NCBI RefSeq assembly: GCF_026113935.1
Contig: NZ_JAPEUL010000007.1
Location: 558,001 to 622,000 of the forward strand
Source: Marinomonas rhodophyticola
GTDB lineage: Bacteria > Pseudomonadota > Gammaproteobacteria > Pseudomonadales > Marinomonadaceae
DNA: 64,000 bases
Direction of reading: 5' to 3'
Positions 38,764 to 49,974 of the stretch are shown here, piece after piece. Numbering within the stretch: position 1 is the first letter of the stretch; every line of letters begins with the position of its first letter. The translations under genes and the position numbers were made by a program. The notes below the pieces were generated by a model. That model made no database searches. It was not told the origin of the DNA and saw nothing but the letters and a program-made list of their open reading frames with translations.

Positions 38764-40764
38764 TTATGATGAAGACGCCTTAGGGCGTCTTTTTGTTTGT
38801 GAGTGCGTTGTGTCTGATCCTTGGGATTTTCTTGCTCCTGTTGATTTTCTTGTCCCTGTACTTCTGCGTTTTGCAAAAGGCTTTTTGGTTGGTGCGGGTA
38901 AATGTTGTAGTGCGGAAATTGGCATTTCCCGTGATGCACTAAGCAGTTGATTTAAATTCACTTCTAAATTTGCCATAAATTCCTGATAGCTGGCTTCCCC
39001 TACGCTAATGCTATTCAGAGCTGATTCCCATTGGGCTGTCATATCAGGAGTGACCAGTTGCGCTGGTAGGCAGTCAATAAAGGCGCGTCCTGTCTGGCTA
39101 GCATGGATCTGCTTGCCTTGTCTTATCAAGAAATTTCTTTTGAAGAGTAGCTCAATGATACTTGCTCGAGTGGCTTCAGTTCCTACCCCATCGGTTTCTT
39201 TTAAAATCGCACGAATGTCTTTATTGGTAACAAAGCGACTAATGCCCGTCATGGCGGACAATAAAGTGGCGTCGGTAAATGCGGCCGGTGGTGTCGTCAC
39301 TTTTGCTTGAACTTGACCTTGTGAACACCATAATTCGTCGCCTTTGGTCAGTTTGGGCAGTTCATTTTGGTTCTCATCATCAGGATCTTTTGTTCTGTTA
39401 TGACTGGGCAACAATGTTTTCCAACCCAAAGCAATAGGTGTGTTGCCTTTGGCTTCAAATTGGCCTCCGGCAATGTCTAATTTGATGTAGGACGATAGGT
39501 AATCGTATTCTGGGTAAAATTGCATTAAGTATTGGCGAGCAATCAGGTTGAATACCAAAGCTTCCGTTTTCGAAAGAGATGATGCTTTATAAGCCAGAGT
39601 GGTTGGAATAATCGCATGATGAGCCGTGACTTGCTTGTCATTCCAAGCTTTGCTTTTTCGTGTCGCATCGGCTTTTTGGGCACCATCTTGCAGATCTCCT
39701 TCTGATCGTGCCAAGGCCGCAATAATAACAGGTGCATCTTTGTGCTGTTGAGTTGGCAAGTACCGACAATCTGATCGTGGATAAGTGATCATTTGATGGC
39801 GTTCATAAAGTGTTTGGCAAGTATCTAACACTTGTTGGGCGGACAATGAAAAAGCTTTTGCCGCGTCTATTTGTAGTGCTGACAGGCTGTAGGGGAGCGG
39901 TGCTGCTTGTTTTTTCTGCTTGTATTGAGCGTCTACAACAATAGCCGGTTTATTGGTAATGCGCTGGGCGACATTTTGTGCCAGAGGTAAACTGAGTACA
40001 CGATTTTCTTCATCCATATAAGGCTGGCAAGCTTCGCTGGGCAGCCATTTTGCTTGGAACATAACGTTTTGCGGTGTTTGTATGCTGGCCCACACTTGAT
40101 AGAAGTCTTTTGGGATGAAAGCTTCTCGCTCTTTATCTCTGGCGACAACAAGGCCCAACACAGGGGTTTGTACTCGTCCAATAGACAATACGCCTTGGTA
40201 GCCCGCTTGACGCCCCCTAATGGTGTAGGCTCGTGTTAAGTTCAAACCAAATAGCCAGTCTGCGCGTGCTCGTCCCAGCGCGGAGCGAGATAAGGCCGCG
40301 AACTCATTATTTAGGCGTAAATTATTCAATGCTTTTTTGATAGCTGAGGGCGTTAAGTCATTCACTAAAAGTCGTTGTGTGTTTTTAAGCTTTTGTGCGG
40401 GCACCTTGGTGTAGTGAAGCACTTCGTCGACGAGCAACTGTCCCTCGCGGTCAGGATCGCCAGCGTGAACTAGAGTGGTGGCTTTTTTGATTAGCTTTTT
40501 GAGTATACCAAGCTGCTTTTTAGTGTTGGTTTTTTCTTGCCACTGCCAGTCTGTGGGAATAATGGGTAAATGATCTAAATTCCATGTTTTATAAGCAGGA
40601 TCATATTGGTGTGGTTCCGCTTGTTCAAGTAAATGTCCGATACACCAACTAATGCAGTCACCATTTGGTAGCCAAATACAGCCTTCTTCTTTTTTCTGCG
40701 GCGAAGGAAGGGCGGCGGCAATAGCGCGGGCAAGACTGGGTTTTTCGGCAATATAAAGGATCAT
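38764..40764 (-). CDS. topB: DNA topoisomerase III
   Basis: The 666-residue type IA enzyme has the TOPRIM domain (MILYIAEKPSLARAIAAALP ... VHAGDPDREGQLLVDEVL), the central gate and the active-site Tyr in HQMITYPRSDCRYLP. It ends in a basic Lys/Arg/Ser-rich tail (about 45 residues) and lacks zinc fingers. It decatenates and resolves DNA intermediates. A near-perfect SOS box sits 9 bp upstream of its ATG, so damage induction is predicted. No other repair gene is adjacent. Confidence 0.94.
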   Translation of the reverse strand: MILYIAEKPSLARAIAAALPSPQKKEEGCIWLPNGDCISWCIGHLLEQAEPHQYDPAYKTWNLDHLPIIPTDWQWQEKTNTKKQLGILKKLIKKATTLVHAGDPDREGQLLVDEVLHYTKVPAQKLKNTQRLLVNDLTPSAIKKALNNLRLNNEFAALSRSALGRARADWLFGLNLTRAYTIRGRQAGYQGVLSIGRVQTPVLGLVVARDKEREAFIPKDFYQVWASIQTPQNVMFQAKWLPSEACQPYMDEENRVLSLPLAQNVAQRITNKPAIVVDAQYKQKKQAAPLPYSLSALQIDAAKAFSLSAQQVLDTCQTLYERHQMITYPRSDCRYLPTQQHKDAPVIIAALARSEGDLQDGAQKADATRKSKAWNDKQVTAHHAIIPTTLAYKASSLSKTEALVFNLIARQYLMQFYPEYDYLSSYIKLDIAGGQFEAKGNTPIALGWKTLLPSHNRTKDPDDENQNELPKLTKGDELWCSQGQVQAKVTTPPAAFTDATLLSAMTGISRFVTNKDIRAILKETDGVGTEATRASIIELLFKRNFLIRQGKQIHASQTGRAFIDCLPAQLVTPDMTAQWESALNSISVGEASYQEFMANLEVNLNQLLSASREMPISALQHLPAPTKKPFAKRRSTGTRKSTGARKSQGSDTTHSQTKRRPKASSS
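38772..38794 (+). terminator. Rho-independent terminator of the LysE gene, inside the topB 3' end
   Basis: AGACGCC (38773-38779) pairs with GGCGTCT (38784-38790), followed by TTTT. The same bases encode the last codons of topB on the other strand. Confidence 0.75.
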
Positions 40765-40766
40765 AA

Positions 40767-40800
40767 ATACACTTACTGTTTATATATACAGTAAGTGTAT
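40767..40800. promoter_or_regulatory. LexA (SOS) box within a 13-bp-arm palindrome upstream of topB
   Basis: TACTGTTTATATATACAGTA (40774-40793) differs at one position from the enterobacterial LexA ideal TACTGTATATATATACAGTA. CTGT-N8-ACAG is intact. The palindrome extends to perfect 13-bp arms (40767-40779 and 40788-40800). The box ends 9 bp before the topB start codon, so LexA would block transcription start or early elongation. The arms could also fold in the topB leader over the ribosome-binding site. Confidence 0.82.
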
Positions 40801-40852
40801 CGAACCGAGTTAAATGTGGCTAGAGCGAAACGATATTTTATCGTTCAAACGG

Positions 40853-41336
40853 TTATTTTATTGGTACAACAAGCACAGGTATTGAGCTGGTGTGAATAAC
40901 CTTGTTCGCGGTTGAGCCAATGATCATTTGACTTAGGCGGCCATGTGTTCGGCTATTCATGACGATTAAGTCGGCATTTTTTTCTTTAGCAATACGCTGT
41001 ATCGATTCGGCAGGAATGCCATTTACTATCATCGTTTCAGGTTTTTGCTCTAAGCTAGACAGTTCTTGTGAATATTTTTCCATAAACTCAGAAAGCAGTC
41101 TTTCCATACGCGTATCGATGTCTTTGATGGCGTCTTTGCGCATCGTGGCTCTTACTTCTTCAGACATGTAGTTATTAATCATATTGGCTGCTTGTGCATT
41201 AAGTGGTTCTACCGCGTGCATTAATATGACTTTTGCGCCATGAGTATTGGCTAAGCTTAATACGAGGCTCCATGGCCGCTTGTGTTTTGCCTTCTAGATC
41301 GCAAGCATAAATAATAGTGTTTATTTTAGGTAACAT
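40853..41336 (-). CDS. Universal stress protein (frameshift at about 41266)
   Basis: Removing one base at about 41266 joins the open frame to ATG 41336 (AGAGGA upstream), giving 160 residues beginning MLPKINTIIYACDLEGKTQA. The C-terminal nucleotide-binding pattern NADLIVMNSRTHGRLSQMIIGSTANKVI is the UspA G-2x-G-9x-G(S/T) motif, so ATP binding is likely. It is second in a short operon after a small membrane protein, behind a Fur-like box. Confidence 0.87.
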
Positions 41337-41376
41337 GGCAAGATCCTCTTTTTATGTACCTATAAGCTTAATCCTT

Positions 41377-41598
41377 TTAACTTTTGTTGCTCTGATCTGT
41401 GTCAATGATCGTGTTGCTTATTTTGTGGGCTGAATCCGACAAGCGGTTGGCTGCGTGTCGATCACTATGATTTGCAAATAAGAAACAGCTCATTGACGAT
41501 AGAAATATAAAACCAATAAACAGCATTCCCCAATAATCCGTAGTTTTTTTACTGTTGGGACATTGTTTAGGGGATGGGATAAAGTTTTTGGATTTCAT
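41377..41598 (-). CDS. Small single-span membrane protein, unknown function
   Basis: The 73-residue protein starts at ATG 41598 with a strong GAGGAG ribosome-binding site. It has a polar N-terminus, one membrane span (YWGMLFIGFIFLSSMSCFLF) and a polar, Asp/Ser-rich C-terminus. It lies 40 bp upstream of the universal stress gene and 33 bp downstream of a Fur-like site. No family is recognised. Confidence 0.65.
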   Translation of the reverse strand: MKSKNFIPSPKQCPNSKKTTDYWGMLFIGFIFLSSMSCFLFANHSDRHAANRLSDSAHKISNTIIDTDQSNKS

Positions 41599-41620
41599 AA
41601 CACGCTCCTCGTGAATCGCG

Positions 41621-41655
41621 ATTTATTAGATGATAATGAATATCATTTAATAAAT
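41621..41655. promoter_or_regulatory. Fur-like box within a long inverted repeat
   Basis: TGATAATGAATATCA (41631-41645) matches the 7-1-7 Fur pattern TGATAATNATTATCA at 13 of 14 defined positions. It sits in a 15-bp-arm inverted repeat (41621-41635 with 41641-41655, one mismatch). It is 33 bp before the small membrane protein start and 143 bp before fklB, so the leftward operon is the likelier target. Confidence 0.65.
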
Positions 41656-41787
41656 CTATGGGGATGATTAATAAATTTCTAAAGTGATGTTTTTGGTAGG
41701 TGATTGGTTTGAAAAACAAGCCCATGAGATCTGCTTATGTTATGATGTGCGTCCAATTTTTTAGTTAATTAATAAGAGAGAGTAAAC

Positions 41788-42408
41788 ATGTCAGAACTGT
41801 CGTTCGACTCTAACGAAGCTAAAATCGCTTACGGTATTGGTCGTCAAATTGGTGATCAACTCCGTGGTAGTGATCTTGGTGAATTGTCTCTAGCACATCT
41901 TTTCGCTGCGATTGAGGATGCCCTAAACGGCGCTGAAATGCGTGTTCCTGGTGCTGAGCTAGAAGCGGCTTTTGCTGAGTTACAGCAAAAAATGGAAGAA
42001 AAAAGCCGTGCAGCATCTGAAGAAAACGTAAAGGCCGGTGAAGACTTCCTTGCATCAAACAAGGCCAAAGACGGTGTTCAAACGACAGAGAGTGGTTTGC
42101 AATTTGAAGTACTTGAAGAAGGTACGGGGGCAACACCAAGCCGTGAATCAACTGTTCGTGTCCATTACGAAGGTCGTTTGATTGACGGACAAGTATTTGA
42201 TAGTTCTATTGCTCGTGGAGAACCTATTGAGTTCCCTCTAACGGGTGTTATTGCAGGTTGGACCGAAGGTCTTCAGTTGATGAAAGAAGGCGCGAAGTAC
42301 CGTCTTACTATTCCTGCTGAATTGGCTTACGGTGCTCAAGGCGCGGGCGCCATGATTCAACCTTTCTCTGTGTTGCAATTTGATGTTGAGCTGATTGCGG
42401 TTGTTTAA
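41788..42408 (+). CDS. fklB: FKBP-type peptidyl-prolyl isomerase
   Basis: The 206-residue protein has an N-terminal helical dimerisation domain (SNEAKIAYGIGRQIGDQL) and a C-terminal FKBP domain (VRVHYEGRLIDGQVFDSS, GVIAGWTEGLQLMKEGAKYR, IPAELAYGAQGAG). No signal peptide is present, which favours the cytoplasmic FklB form over periplasmic FkpA. GAGAG precedes ATG 41788. A REP-like repeat follows. Confidence 0.9.
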   Translation: MSELSFDSNEAKIAYGIGRQIGDQLRGSDLGELSLAHLFAAIEDALNGAEMRVPGAELEAAFAELQQKMEEKSRAASEENVKAGEDFLASNKAKDGVQTTESGLQFEVLEEGTGATPSRESTVRVHYEGRLIDGQVFDSSIARGEPIEFPLTGVIAGWTEGLQLMKEGAKYRLTIPAELAYGAQGAGAMIQPFSVLQFDVELIAVV

Positions 42409-42426
42409 TAAAACAGTTTAATAAAA

Positions 42427-42533
42427 TGTAGGCCGGATGAGTCGAGGTACGAGGCGCTTACCTGTAAAAAATAGCGGCGAATGGTCTGAATCCAATGCCT
42501 GATTACGGTCGTTCCTCCCTCATCAGGCCTACA
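42427..42533. repeat. REP/BIME-like inverted repeat between convergent genes
   Basis: TGTAGGCCGGATGAG (42427-42441) and CTCATCAGGCCTACA (42519-42533) are 15-bp inverted arms with one mismatch, enclosing 77 bp. The arm sequence strongly resembles enterobacterial REP ends (GTAGGCCKGATAAG). Position between convergent fklB and a GNAT gene is typical of REP elements. Confidence 0.65.
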
Positions 42534-42549
42534 ATTTAATGAATCACAA

Positions 42550-42966
42550 CTAAATGTCGCGCTCCATGCGAATGTGCATTTTGCCGGCTTCTAAAAACAC
42601 TTTGCCATCACTATGGAAATTTTGTTTTTCATAGAAGGTTTGTACATCAACTTGGGCATGCAAAAACACCTTACGAATGCCCATTTCTCTTGCCACTTTC
42701 ACCGCTCGGGTTAATAGCATCTCGCCATATCCTTGGTGTCGATAGGCGGGCAATACTGCTAGTCGACCAATTTGACCATTCTCTGTTAAGCGACACGTTC
42801 CTGTGGGAACAGCGGTTGTACCAAAAGACACAAAGTGCACTGCGTCTTCATCAAGTTCGTCCCATTCATCCTTTGGCTCTATGCCTTGCTCGATGATAAA
42901 GACTTGTTTGCGTACAAAGGTGAGTTGATCTTTGCTACTGTTCCAGTCTGATGTTAAAACCTTCAT
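42550..42966 (-). CDS. GNAT-family N-acetyltransferase
   Basis: The 138-residue protein has the acetyl-CoA loop LAVLPAYRHQGYGEMLLTRAV (R/Q-x-x-G-x-A/G pattern) and begins with FVRKQVFIIEQGIEPKDEWDELD, typical of the ElaA/YjcF-like branch. Substrate is unknown. It lies 24 bp downstream of roxA and is probably cotranscribed with it. Confidence 0.87.
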   Translation of the reverse strand: MKVLTSDWNSSKDQLTFVRKQVFIIEQGIEPKDEWDELDEDAVHFVSFGTTAVPTGTCRLTENGQIGRLAVLPAYRHQGYGEMLLTRAVKVAREMGIRKVFLHAQVDVQTFYEKQNFHSDGKVFLEAGKMHIRMERDI

Positions 42967-42990
42967 GTGATTCCCTTAATAAATGTCCTT

Positions 42991-44193
42991 TTATTCTTCC
43001 GTCGCTGCTAATTCGATAAGTCCTTGCTGACGAATTAGAAAGCGTATAAGAGGCTCTAGATCTGTGTTTTGTGTCAAATCTAGCCCAGAAAAATCGAATT
43101 CAACTTGATGGCAAACCGCTTCAACAAAGCCTGTTAGTGCTGCGTCAACGAGTAGGTGTTCACCATTACAAAATACACGAATTTTGCCCTTATCTTCAGA
43201 GCCTTGTTGAACATAGTAGCAAAGGCGTGCATCGCCAGGGCGAATGAAAGCTTGGCCCTTTTTTGCACTATTAAAGGCGTTGTTTAGTTCTTTTTGATTC
43301 AGCGGCTCAAGGTATTCAGGGTATTTGCTCTCGCTCATGGTCTCACCAAGCCATTCCGCCAATACGTCTGGTTGATTAATCAGGCGTGCTAGCTGTGCTT
43401 GCAAATACTCAATATCGTCTTCGCTAATGTGCGCACTGTGCTGACGTTTTGGTGTTTCTGGTGCAGCGAAGCGGTCTTTGACGTTGTCGTTTTCACACAA
43501 TTTATCACGCACACCCGTGAGAATGTCTTGCATGCTAGGTGCACGGAAGCCAATCGAGTAGGTCATACACTCATCGTCGAGGGCGCGTCCATTGTGAGCA
43601 AAGTTCGGTGGCAAATACAAAATATCGCCAGCTTCTAGTTCCCAATCCATGTCTGGATTAACCGGAAAGTTATCTAAAATATGTAATTTGATGTTCGGGA
43701 TCGCCGAATCTTGGTATTCATTTGGCGCGAGAACTTGCCAGCGACGTTTGCCTGATACTTGCACTAAAAACACATCATATTGATCGTAATGAGGACCAAC
43801 ACTGCCGCCTTCAGTGGCGTAGCTGATCATGACATCGTCTAGGCGCCAGCTTGGTAAAAACTCAAATTGTTCTTTTAATGCTTGGACTTCAGGTACCCAA
43901 TGATCCACGGCTTGAACCAGTAGCGTCCATTCTTTTTCAGGTAGGGTCGCAAAAGTATCTTCGGTAAAAGGACCTTGGCGCATTTCCCAAGGTCTGATTC
44001 CATTTTCGATGACAATACGAGATTCAATTTCTTCTTCCATTGCCATACCTGCGAGTTCATCTGCTTCTAATGGCAGAGTGAAATCAACAAGACCACCACG
44101 AATTAATAACGGTTTTTTTTGCCAATATTCGTCGATAAAGGTTTGGGCAGTCATGCCGCCAAGAATAGTCAATGGGGTGTTTAGGTCTGTCAT
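42991..44193 (-). CDS. roxA: Ribosomal protein uL16 arginine hydroxylase (JmjC/cupin)
   Basis: The 400-residue protein has the JmjC Fe(II) triad HxD...H: GPHYDQYDVFLVQVSGKRRW supplies His and Asp, and LPPNFAHNGRAL the distal His. The N-terminus (FIDEYWQKKPLLIRGG) and C-terminal winged-helix region match YcfD/RoxA. The E. coli enzyme hydroxylates an arginine of ribosomal protein uL16 using 2-oxoglutarate and oxygen. It lies downstream of purB, past a terminator. Confidence 0.92.
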   Translation of the reverse strand: MTDLNTPLTILGGMTAQTFIDEYWQKKPLLIRGGLVDFTLPLEADELAGMAMEEEIESRIVIENGIRPWEMRQGPFTEDTFATLPEKEWTLLVQAVDHWVPEVQALKEQFEFLPSWRLDDVMISYATEGGSVGPHYDQYDVFLVQVSGKRRWQVLAPNEYQDSAIPNIKLHILDNFPVNPDMDWELEAGDILYLPPNFAHNGRALDDECMTYSIGFRAPSMQDILTGVRDKLCENDNVKDRFAAPETPKRQHSAHISEDDIEYLQAQLARLINQPDVLAEWLGETMSESKYPEYLEPLNQKELNNAFNSAKKGQAFIRPGDARLCYYVQQGSEDKGKIRVFCNGEHLLVDAALTGFVEAVCHQVEFDFSGLDLTQNTDLEPLIRFLIRQQGLIELAATEE

Positions 44194-44255
44194 AAATCGC
44201 TCATTAAAAGAACAAAAGAAGTGGTGATGATCTTAGAAGCTAATGGCTTAAAAGG

Positions 44256-44284
44256 CAAAAAGAGCCGATAAATCGGCCCTTTTA
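44256..44284 (-). terminator. Rho-independent terminator after purB
   Basis: GCCGAT (44264-44269) pairs with ATCGGC (44272-44277). On the minus strand the stem ends in CTCTTTTTG. Confidence 0.78.
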
Positions 44285-44336
44285 AATTTACTCATTAAAT
44301 GTCTCAATGCTCGATTGAGATGTTTAACAGAGAAAA

Positions 44337-45746
<1,410 letters not shown>

Positions 45747-45988
45747 CTATTATAGGCAAAAGGGGGGCGTACTTCTATGGCGGTCTGAACATTTGCGAGT
45801 ATTAGATAATTTTTATTAGTGTGGATGAGTTTGTGTTGATTGCAATGTAGGGGCATACACTTTCGTGTTTTTTTGTTAACCGGTCCGTTTATTTGTTAAT
45901 TGGCAATGTTTTTATATTTTTTCATTTGTATGATGGTGGCCGGTGATGGGAATAGTCTTTTAATAAACTGTTTAGGAAAGTGCTGCAC

Positions 45989-47590
45989 ATGAAGATCAGT
46001 CGTATCATGAATTTGGTTATTGCAATTGTATTGATAGCGTTATCCGTTCTGTATTTTATTACCCAGAGAAGTTTGAGCCTTAATAAAGAGGTAATAAGTC
46101 ATCAGGTTGTTATGTCAGGTGCTGTGTCTGTGATGAAAGATGCTCGCTATCATGTTGTACAAGTTCAGCAGTTTTTAACAGATATGGGAGCAACTCGTAG
46201 TAATGAGGCCTTACCTGAGGCGGAAGAAAGCCTCAATCAGGCGATGGAAAAACTTAAAGAGTTAGCCATTATCGTTCCAGCTTATAAAGATCGAGTGCTT
46301 CAGCTGGAAAGACAGTTAAAGCAGGTATATAAAGTCGGCCGAGAGATGGCTTCTTCCTATATAAATAGTGGTACAGAAGCGGGAAATGCGTTAATGAAAG
46401 GCGCTGGAGGGTTAGATGAGGAATCAGCGAATTTAGCTGCTTCATTAGAGAAAATAGCGGATGAGTTAACGACTGAGTTTGATAATAGTGCCAGCAGTTC
46501 AATTAAAACTCTTGAAGAGTCAGAGTTTTTATCGCTTATTAGTAGTTTGATATCAGGTGTTGTTATTGTCGGAGCAATCCTGATTTTGCGTCGACGTATA
46601 CTTCCAGATTTAAATTCATTGCAGTCATCTTTGCATAATATATCTGTTGGCGCCCGTGATTTGACTGTTCGTCTTGATGCAGATGGTAAAGATGAACTTG
46701 CTTCCGTGGCACACAGCTTCAACGTATTTATTAAGGGAATTCAAGATCTTGTTATTACACAGCAAGGTCAGTCTTCACTATTATCCGTTGCTGGAGAACA
46801 AATGTTAGTGGCTTCGCATAAGACGAGTACAGGTATGCAGGAGTTACAGCGTGAGACTTCTGGTATTGCTGATGTCGTTGCTGAGATGCAAGAAACGGTT
46901 CGTCATGTTGCTAGTAGCGCTGATGCGGCAGCACAAGCGGCAAAACAGTCTGATAGTGTAGCGAAAGAGGTAGATGTTGTTGTTAACAATAGTGTTATGT
47001 CGATTCAGCAATTATCAGACGGTGTCGAAAAAACCTCAATGGTACTTCAGGCATTAGAAAAAGAAACATCGGATGTGGGAAGTATCTTAGACTCGATTCG
47101 TGGTATTGCAGACCAAACTAATTTACTTGCATTAAATGCGGCGATCGAGGCAGCACGAGCCGGAGAGCAAGGACGTGGTTTTGCCGTGGTGGCTGATGAA
47201 GTACGGACTCTTGCGCAGCGAACTCAAGACTCAACTGAACAGATTCAGGTAATGATTACACAGTTACAAAAAGGCTCTCATGATGCGGTACAAGTAATGG
47301 CGGCGAGCAAACAGCAAGCTGAGCAAAGTGTGATGCAATCATTAAAGGCAAAAGAAGCTTTGAACACCATTACTTCATCTATGGGAAGGATTTCTTCTAT
47401 GGCGACTGAGATAGCTTCAGCGATGGAGTTGCAAACAGCGGCTGCCGAAAATATTGATATGCGTATTCGTTCTATTCGTGATGAGGCTGAGCTAACGAAT
47501 GAAAATGCAGGGCAGTCGAATGTGGCTGCTAAGCAAGTTTTGGGACAATCGAAGGCGTTGTCTGATCTTATCTCTAGCTTTAAGGTTTAG
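45989..47590 (+). CDS. Methyl-accepting chemotaxis protein
   Basis: ATG 45989 fits AGGA at 45974 better than the GTG at 45980. The 533-residue protein has membrane segments near residues 5-24 and 175-200, a helical periplasmic sensor of about 150 residues, HAMP ([20 protein letters not shown]) and an intact signalling hairpin ([20 protein letters not shown]). Unlike the chemoreceptor at 2.5 kb, its frame is unbroken. Ligand unknown. A symmetrical terminator shared with icd follows. Confidence 0.92.
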   Translation: MKISRIMNLVIAIVLIALSVLYFITQRSLSLNKEVISHQVVMSGAVSVMKDARYHVVQVQQFLTDMGATRSNEALPEAEESLNQAMEKLKELAIIVPAYKDRVLQLERQLKQVYKVGREMASSYINSGTEAGNALMKGAGGLDEESANLAASLEKIADELTTEFDNSASSSIKTLEESEFLSLISSLISGVVIVGAILILRRRILPDLNSLQSSLHNISVGARDLTVRLDADGKDELASVAHSFNVFIKGIQDLVITQQGQSSLLSVAGEQMLVASHKTSTGMQELQRETSGIADVVAEMQETVRHVASSADAAAQAAKQSDSVAKEVDVVVNNSVMSIQQLSDGVEKTSMVLQALEKETSDVGSILDSIRGIADQTNLLALNAAIEAARAGEQGRGFAVVADEVRTLAQRTQDSTEQIQVMITQLQKGSHDAVQVMAASKQQAEQSVMQSLKAKEALNTITSSMGRISSMATEIASAMELQTAAAENIDMRIRSIRDEAELTNENAGQSNVAAKQVLGQSKALSDLISSFKV

Positions 47591-47690
47591 TTTTAAGACT
47601 GGGTATGATTTGATGAAGAAATATGAGGGTTTATAAATAGGAGATAAGTCGCAATTAGGCAGTAAAGCAAATCAAATCAAATTGACAAAG

Positions 47691-47723
47691 AAAAGCCCGA
47701 GTAACTAAGTTACTCGGGCTTTT
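47691..47723. terminator. Bidirectional terminator between the chemoreceptor and icd
   Basis: A perfect 16-bp inverted repeat with a one-base centre: AAAAGCCCGAGTAACT (47691-47706) and AGTTACTCGGGCTTTT (47708-47723). It reads as a terminator on both strands. Confidence 0.9.
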
Positions 47724-47753
47724 CTATCATTTACTTGGCTTTAACAAATAGAT

Positions 47754-49974
47754 TTAAAGCGACGCTAACGCTTGGTTGAAGGTAGCGCTAGGACGCATGA
47801 TCTTAGCGACTTCTTCTAGGTTAATGTGGTAATAACCTGTCAGACCTGCTGGTTTACCTTGAACCGCTGTCAGTTCCGCAACGATCGTCGCTTCTTTCTC
47901 AGTCAGTTCTTTCGCCAATGGCGCAAACTTCGCCGCCATTTCCGCATTGTCTGTTTGCACAGCAAGTTCTTGAGCCCCAGTACATTGCTAGGTAGAAGTG
48001 ACTACCACGGTTATCGATTTCGCCAACTTTACGAGAAGGGGACTTGTTGGTGTCGAGCAATTTGCCAGTGGCTTTGTCTAGACATTTAGCAAGAGTTTTT
48101 GCTTTCTCGTTGTTTTGCTTGATGCCAAGCTCTTCGAAAGATACCGCTACTGCCAAGAATTCACCTAGAGAGTCCCAGCGAAGGTAGTTTTCTTCCATAA
48201 GCTGTTGAACGTGTTTAGGAGCAGAACCACCCGCGCCAGTTTCATACATGCCACCGCCATTTAGCATTGGGACGATGGACAACATTTTTGCAGATGTCCC
48301 CAATTCTAAGATGGGGAACAAGTCAGTTAGGTAATCACGTAAAATATTACCAGTAACAGAAATTGTATCTTTACCGCGAATAATGCGTTCCATAGAGAAA
48401 CGGATCGCTTCGTTGTAAGACATAATGCGAATATCTAAACCGCTTGTGTCGTGATCTTTTAGGTAAGTTTCTACTTTTTTACGAAGCTCGTTATCGTGCG
48501 GACGAGCATCTTCTAACCAGAATACCGCTGGAGTATCAGATTGACGAGCACGAGTCACGCCTAGTTTTACCCAATCTTTAATAGCCGCGTCTTTGGTTTG
48601 ACAAGCGCGCCAGATGTCGCCTTTCTCAACGTTGTGTTGCATTAGGATGTTGCCGTTTGCATCCACAACGCGCATCACGCCATCCGCTTTCATTTCGTAT
48701 GTTTTGTCATGAGAGCCGTATTCTTCTGCTTTCTGAGCCATTAGGCCAACGTTTGGTACAGTACCCATTGTTACTGGGTTAAATGCACCATTGGTTTTGC
48801 AGAAGTTGATCGTTTCTTGGTAAATGCGAGCGTAAGTGCTGTCTGGAATAACGGCTTTTGCGTCGTGCGCTTTGCCATCACGGCCCCACATTTTGCCAGA
48901 GTTACGGATCATTGCAGGCATAGAAGCATCAACGATAACGTCGCTTGGCACGTGTAGGTTAGTGATACCTTTATCGGAGTCAACCATCGCTAATTCAGGA
49001 CGAGTTTTGTAAACGTCTTGGATGGCTTGTTTGATTTCTTCTTGTTTCGCTTCAGGAAGGCTTTGGATCTTGTCGTATACGCTACCTAAACCGTTGTTTG
49101 GGTTAACGCCAATTTCTTTGAAAAGTTCGCCGTATTTTTCGAAAACGTCTTTATAGAAAACGGTTACTGCGTGACCAAATACGATTGGGTGAGAGACTTT
49201 CATCATGGTGGCTTTTAAATGCACAGACCACATGATGTTGTCTTCTTTCGCTTCTTGTAATGTTGCTTCAAAGAAAGCGCGAAGCTTTTTAGTGCTGATA
49301 TTCATGCTGTCGATGATCTCGCCAGCAAGAAGCGGAAGTGATTTTTTCACTTCGACAGAACCGTCTTGACCAACAAACTCAATTTTAACGGTTTGAGCGG
49401 AATCCATAGTAACGGACTGCTCGGAAGAGTAAAAATCGCCTTCACGCATGTAATCAACGTGAGAAACAGAGGTCTTGCTCCATTTGCCCATTGAGTGAGG
49501 GTTTTTGCGAGCGAAGCCTTTAACAGCCGCTGGTGCTCGACGGTCAGAGTTGCCTTGACGTAGAACAGGGTTTACTGCGCTACCAAGTACTTTTGAGTAG
49601 CGTGCTTGAATGTCTTTTTCTTCGTCGGTTTGTGGGTTTTCAGGGTATTCTGGAAGACCGTAGCCTTCAGCGTTAAGTTCTTTGATTGCGGCGTTAAGTT
49701 GTGGCAAAGACGCACTAATGTTAGGCAGTTTTACGATGTTCGCTTGTGGGTCGGCGGTGAGATCCCCTAAAAACTTTAGGCCGTCTTCTGCTTGTTTGTC
49801 TGCAGGCAAACGATCCGAAAACGCAGAAATAATGCGGCTTGCTAAAGAAATATCGGTAAGTTTTAGTTCAATATCCGCTTCTTTTGCAAACGCGCCAAAG
49901 ATTGGCAGCAAAGATGCTGTCGCAAGTGCTGGTGCTTCATCGGTCAACGTGTAATAGATGGTTTGTTTCGACAT
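47754..49974 (-). CDS. icd: NADP-dependent isocitrate dehydrogenase, monomeric type (frameshift at about 47976)
   Basis: An extra base in the CCCC run (47975-47978) displaces the last 74 codons; removing it restores [20 protein letters not shown] and a 739-residue enzyme, the usual size of the ~80-kDa monomeric IDH. Markers are [20 protein letters not shown], the [10 protein letters not shown] segment and the substrate-binding [17 protein letters not shown] with its Ser/Arg residues. It oxidatively decarboxylates isocitrate in the TCA cycle. It is not homologous along its length to the dimeric IDH of E. coli. Confidence 0.95.
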
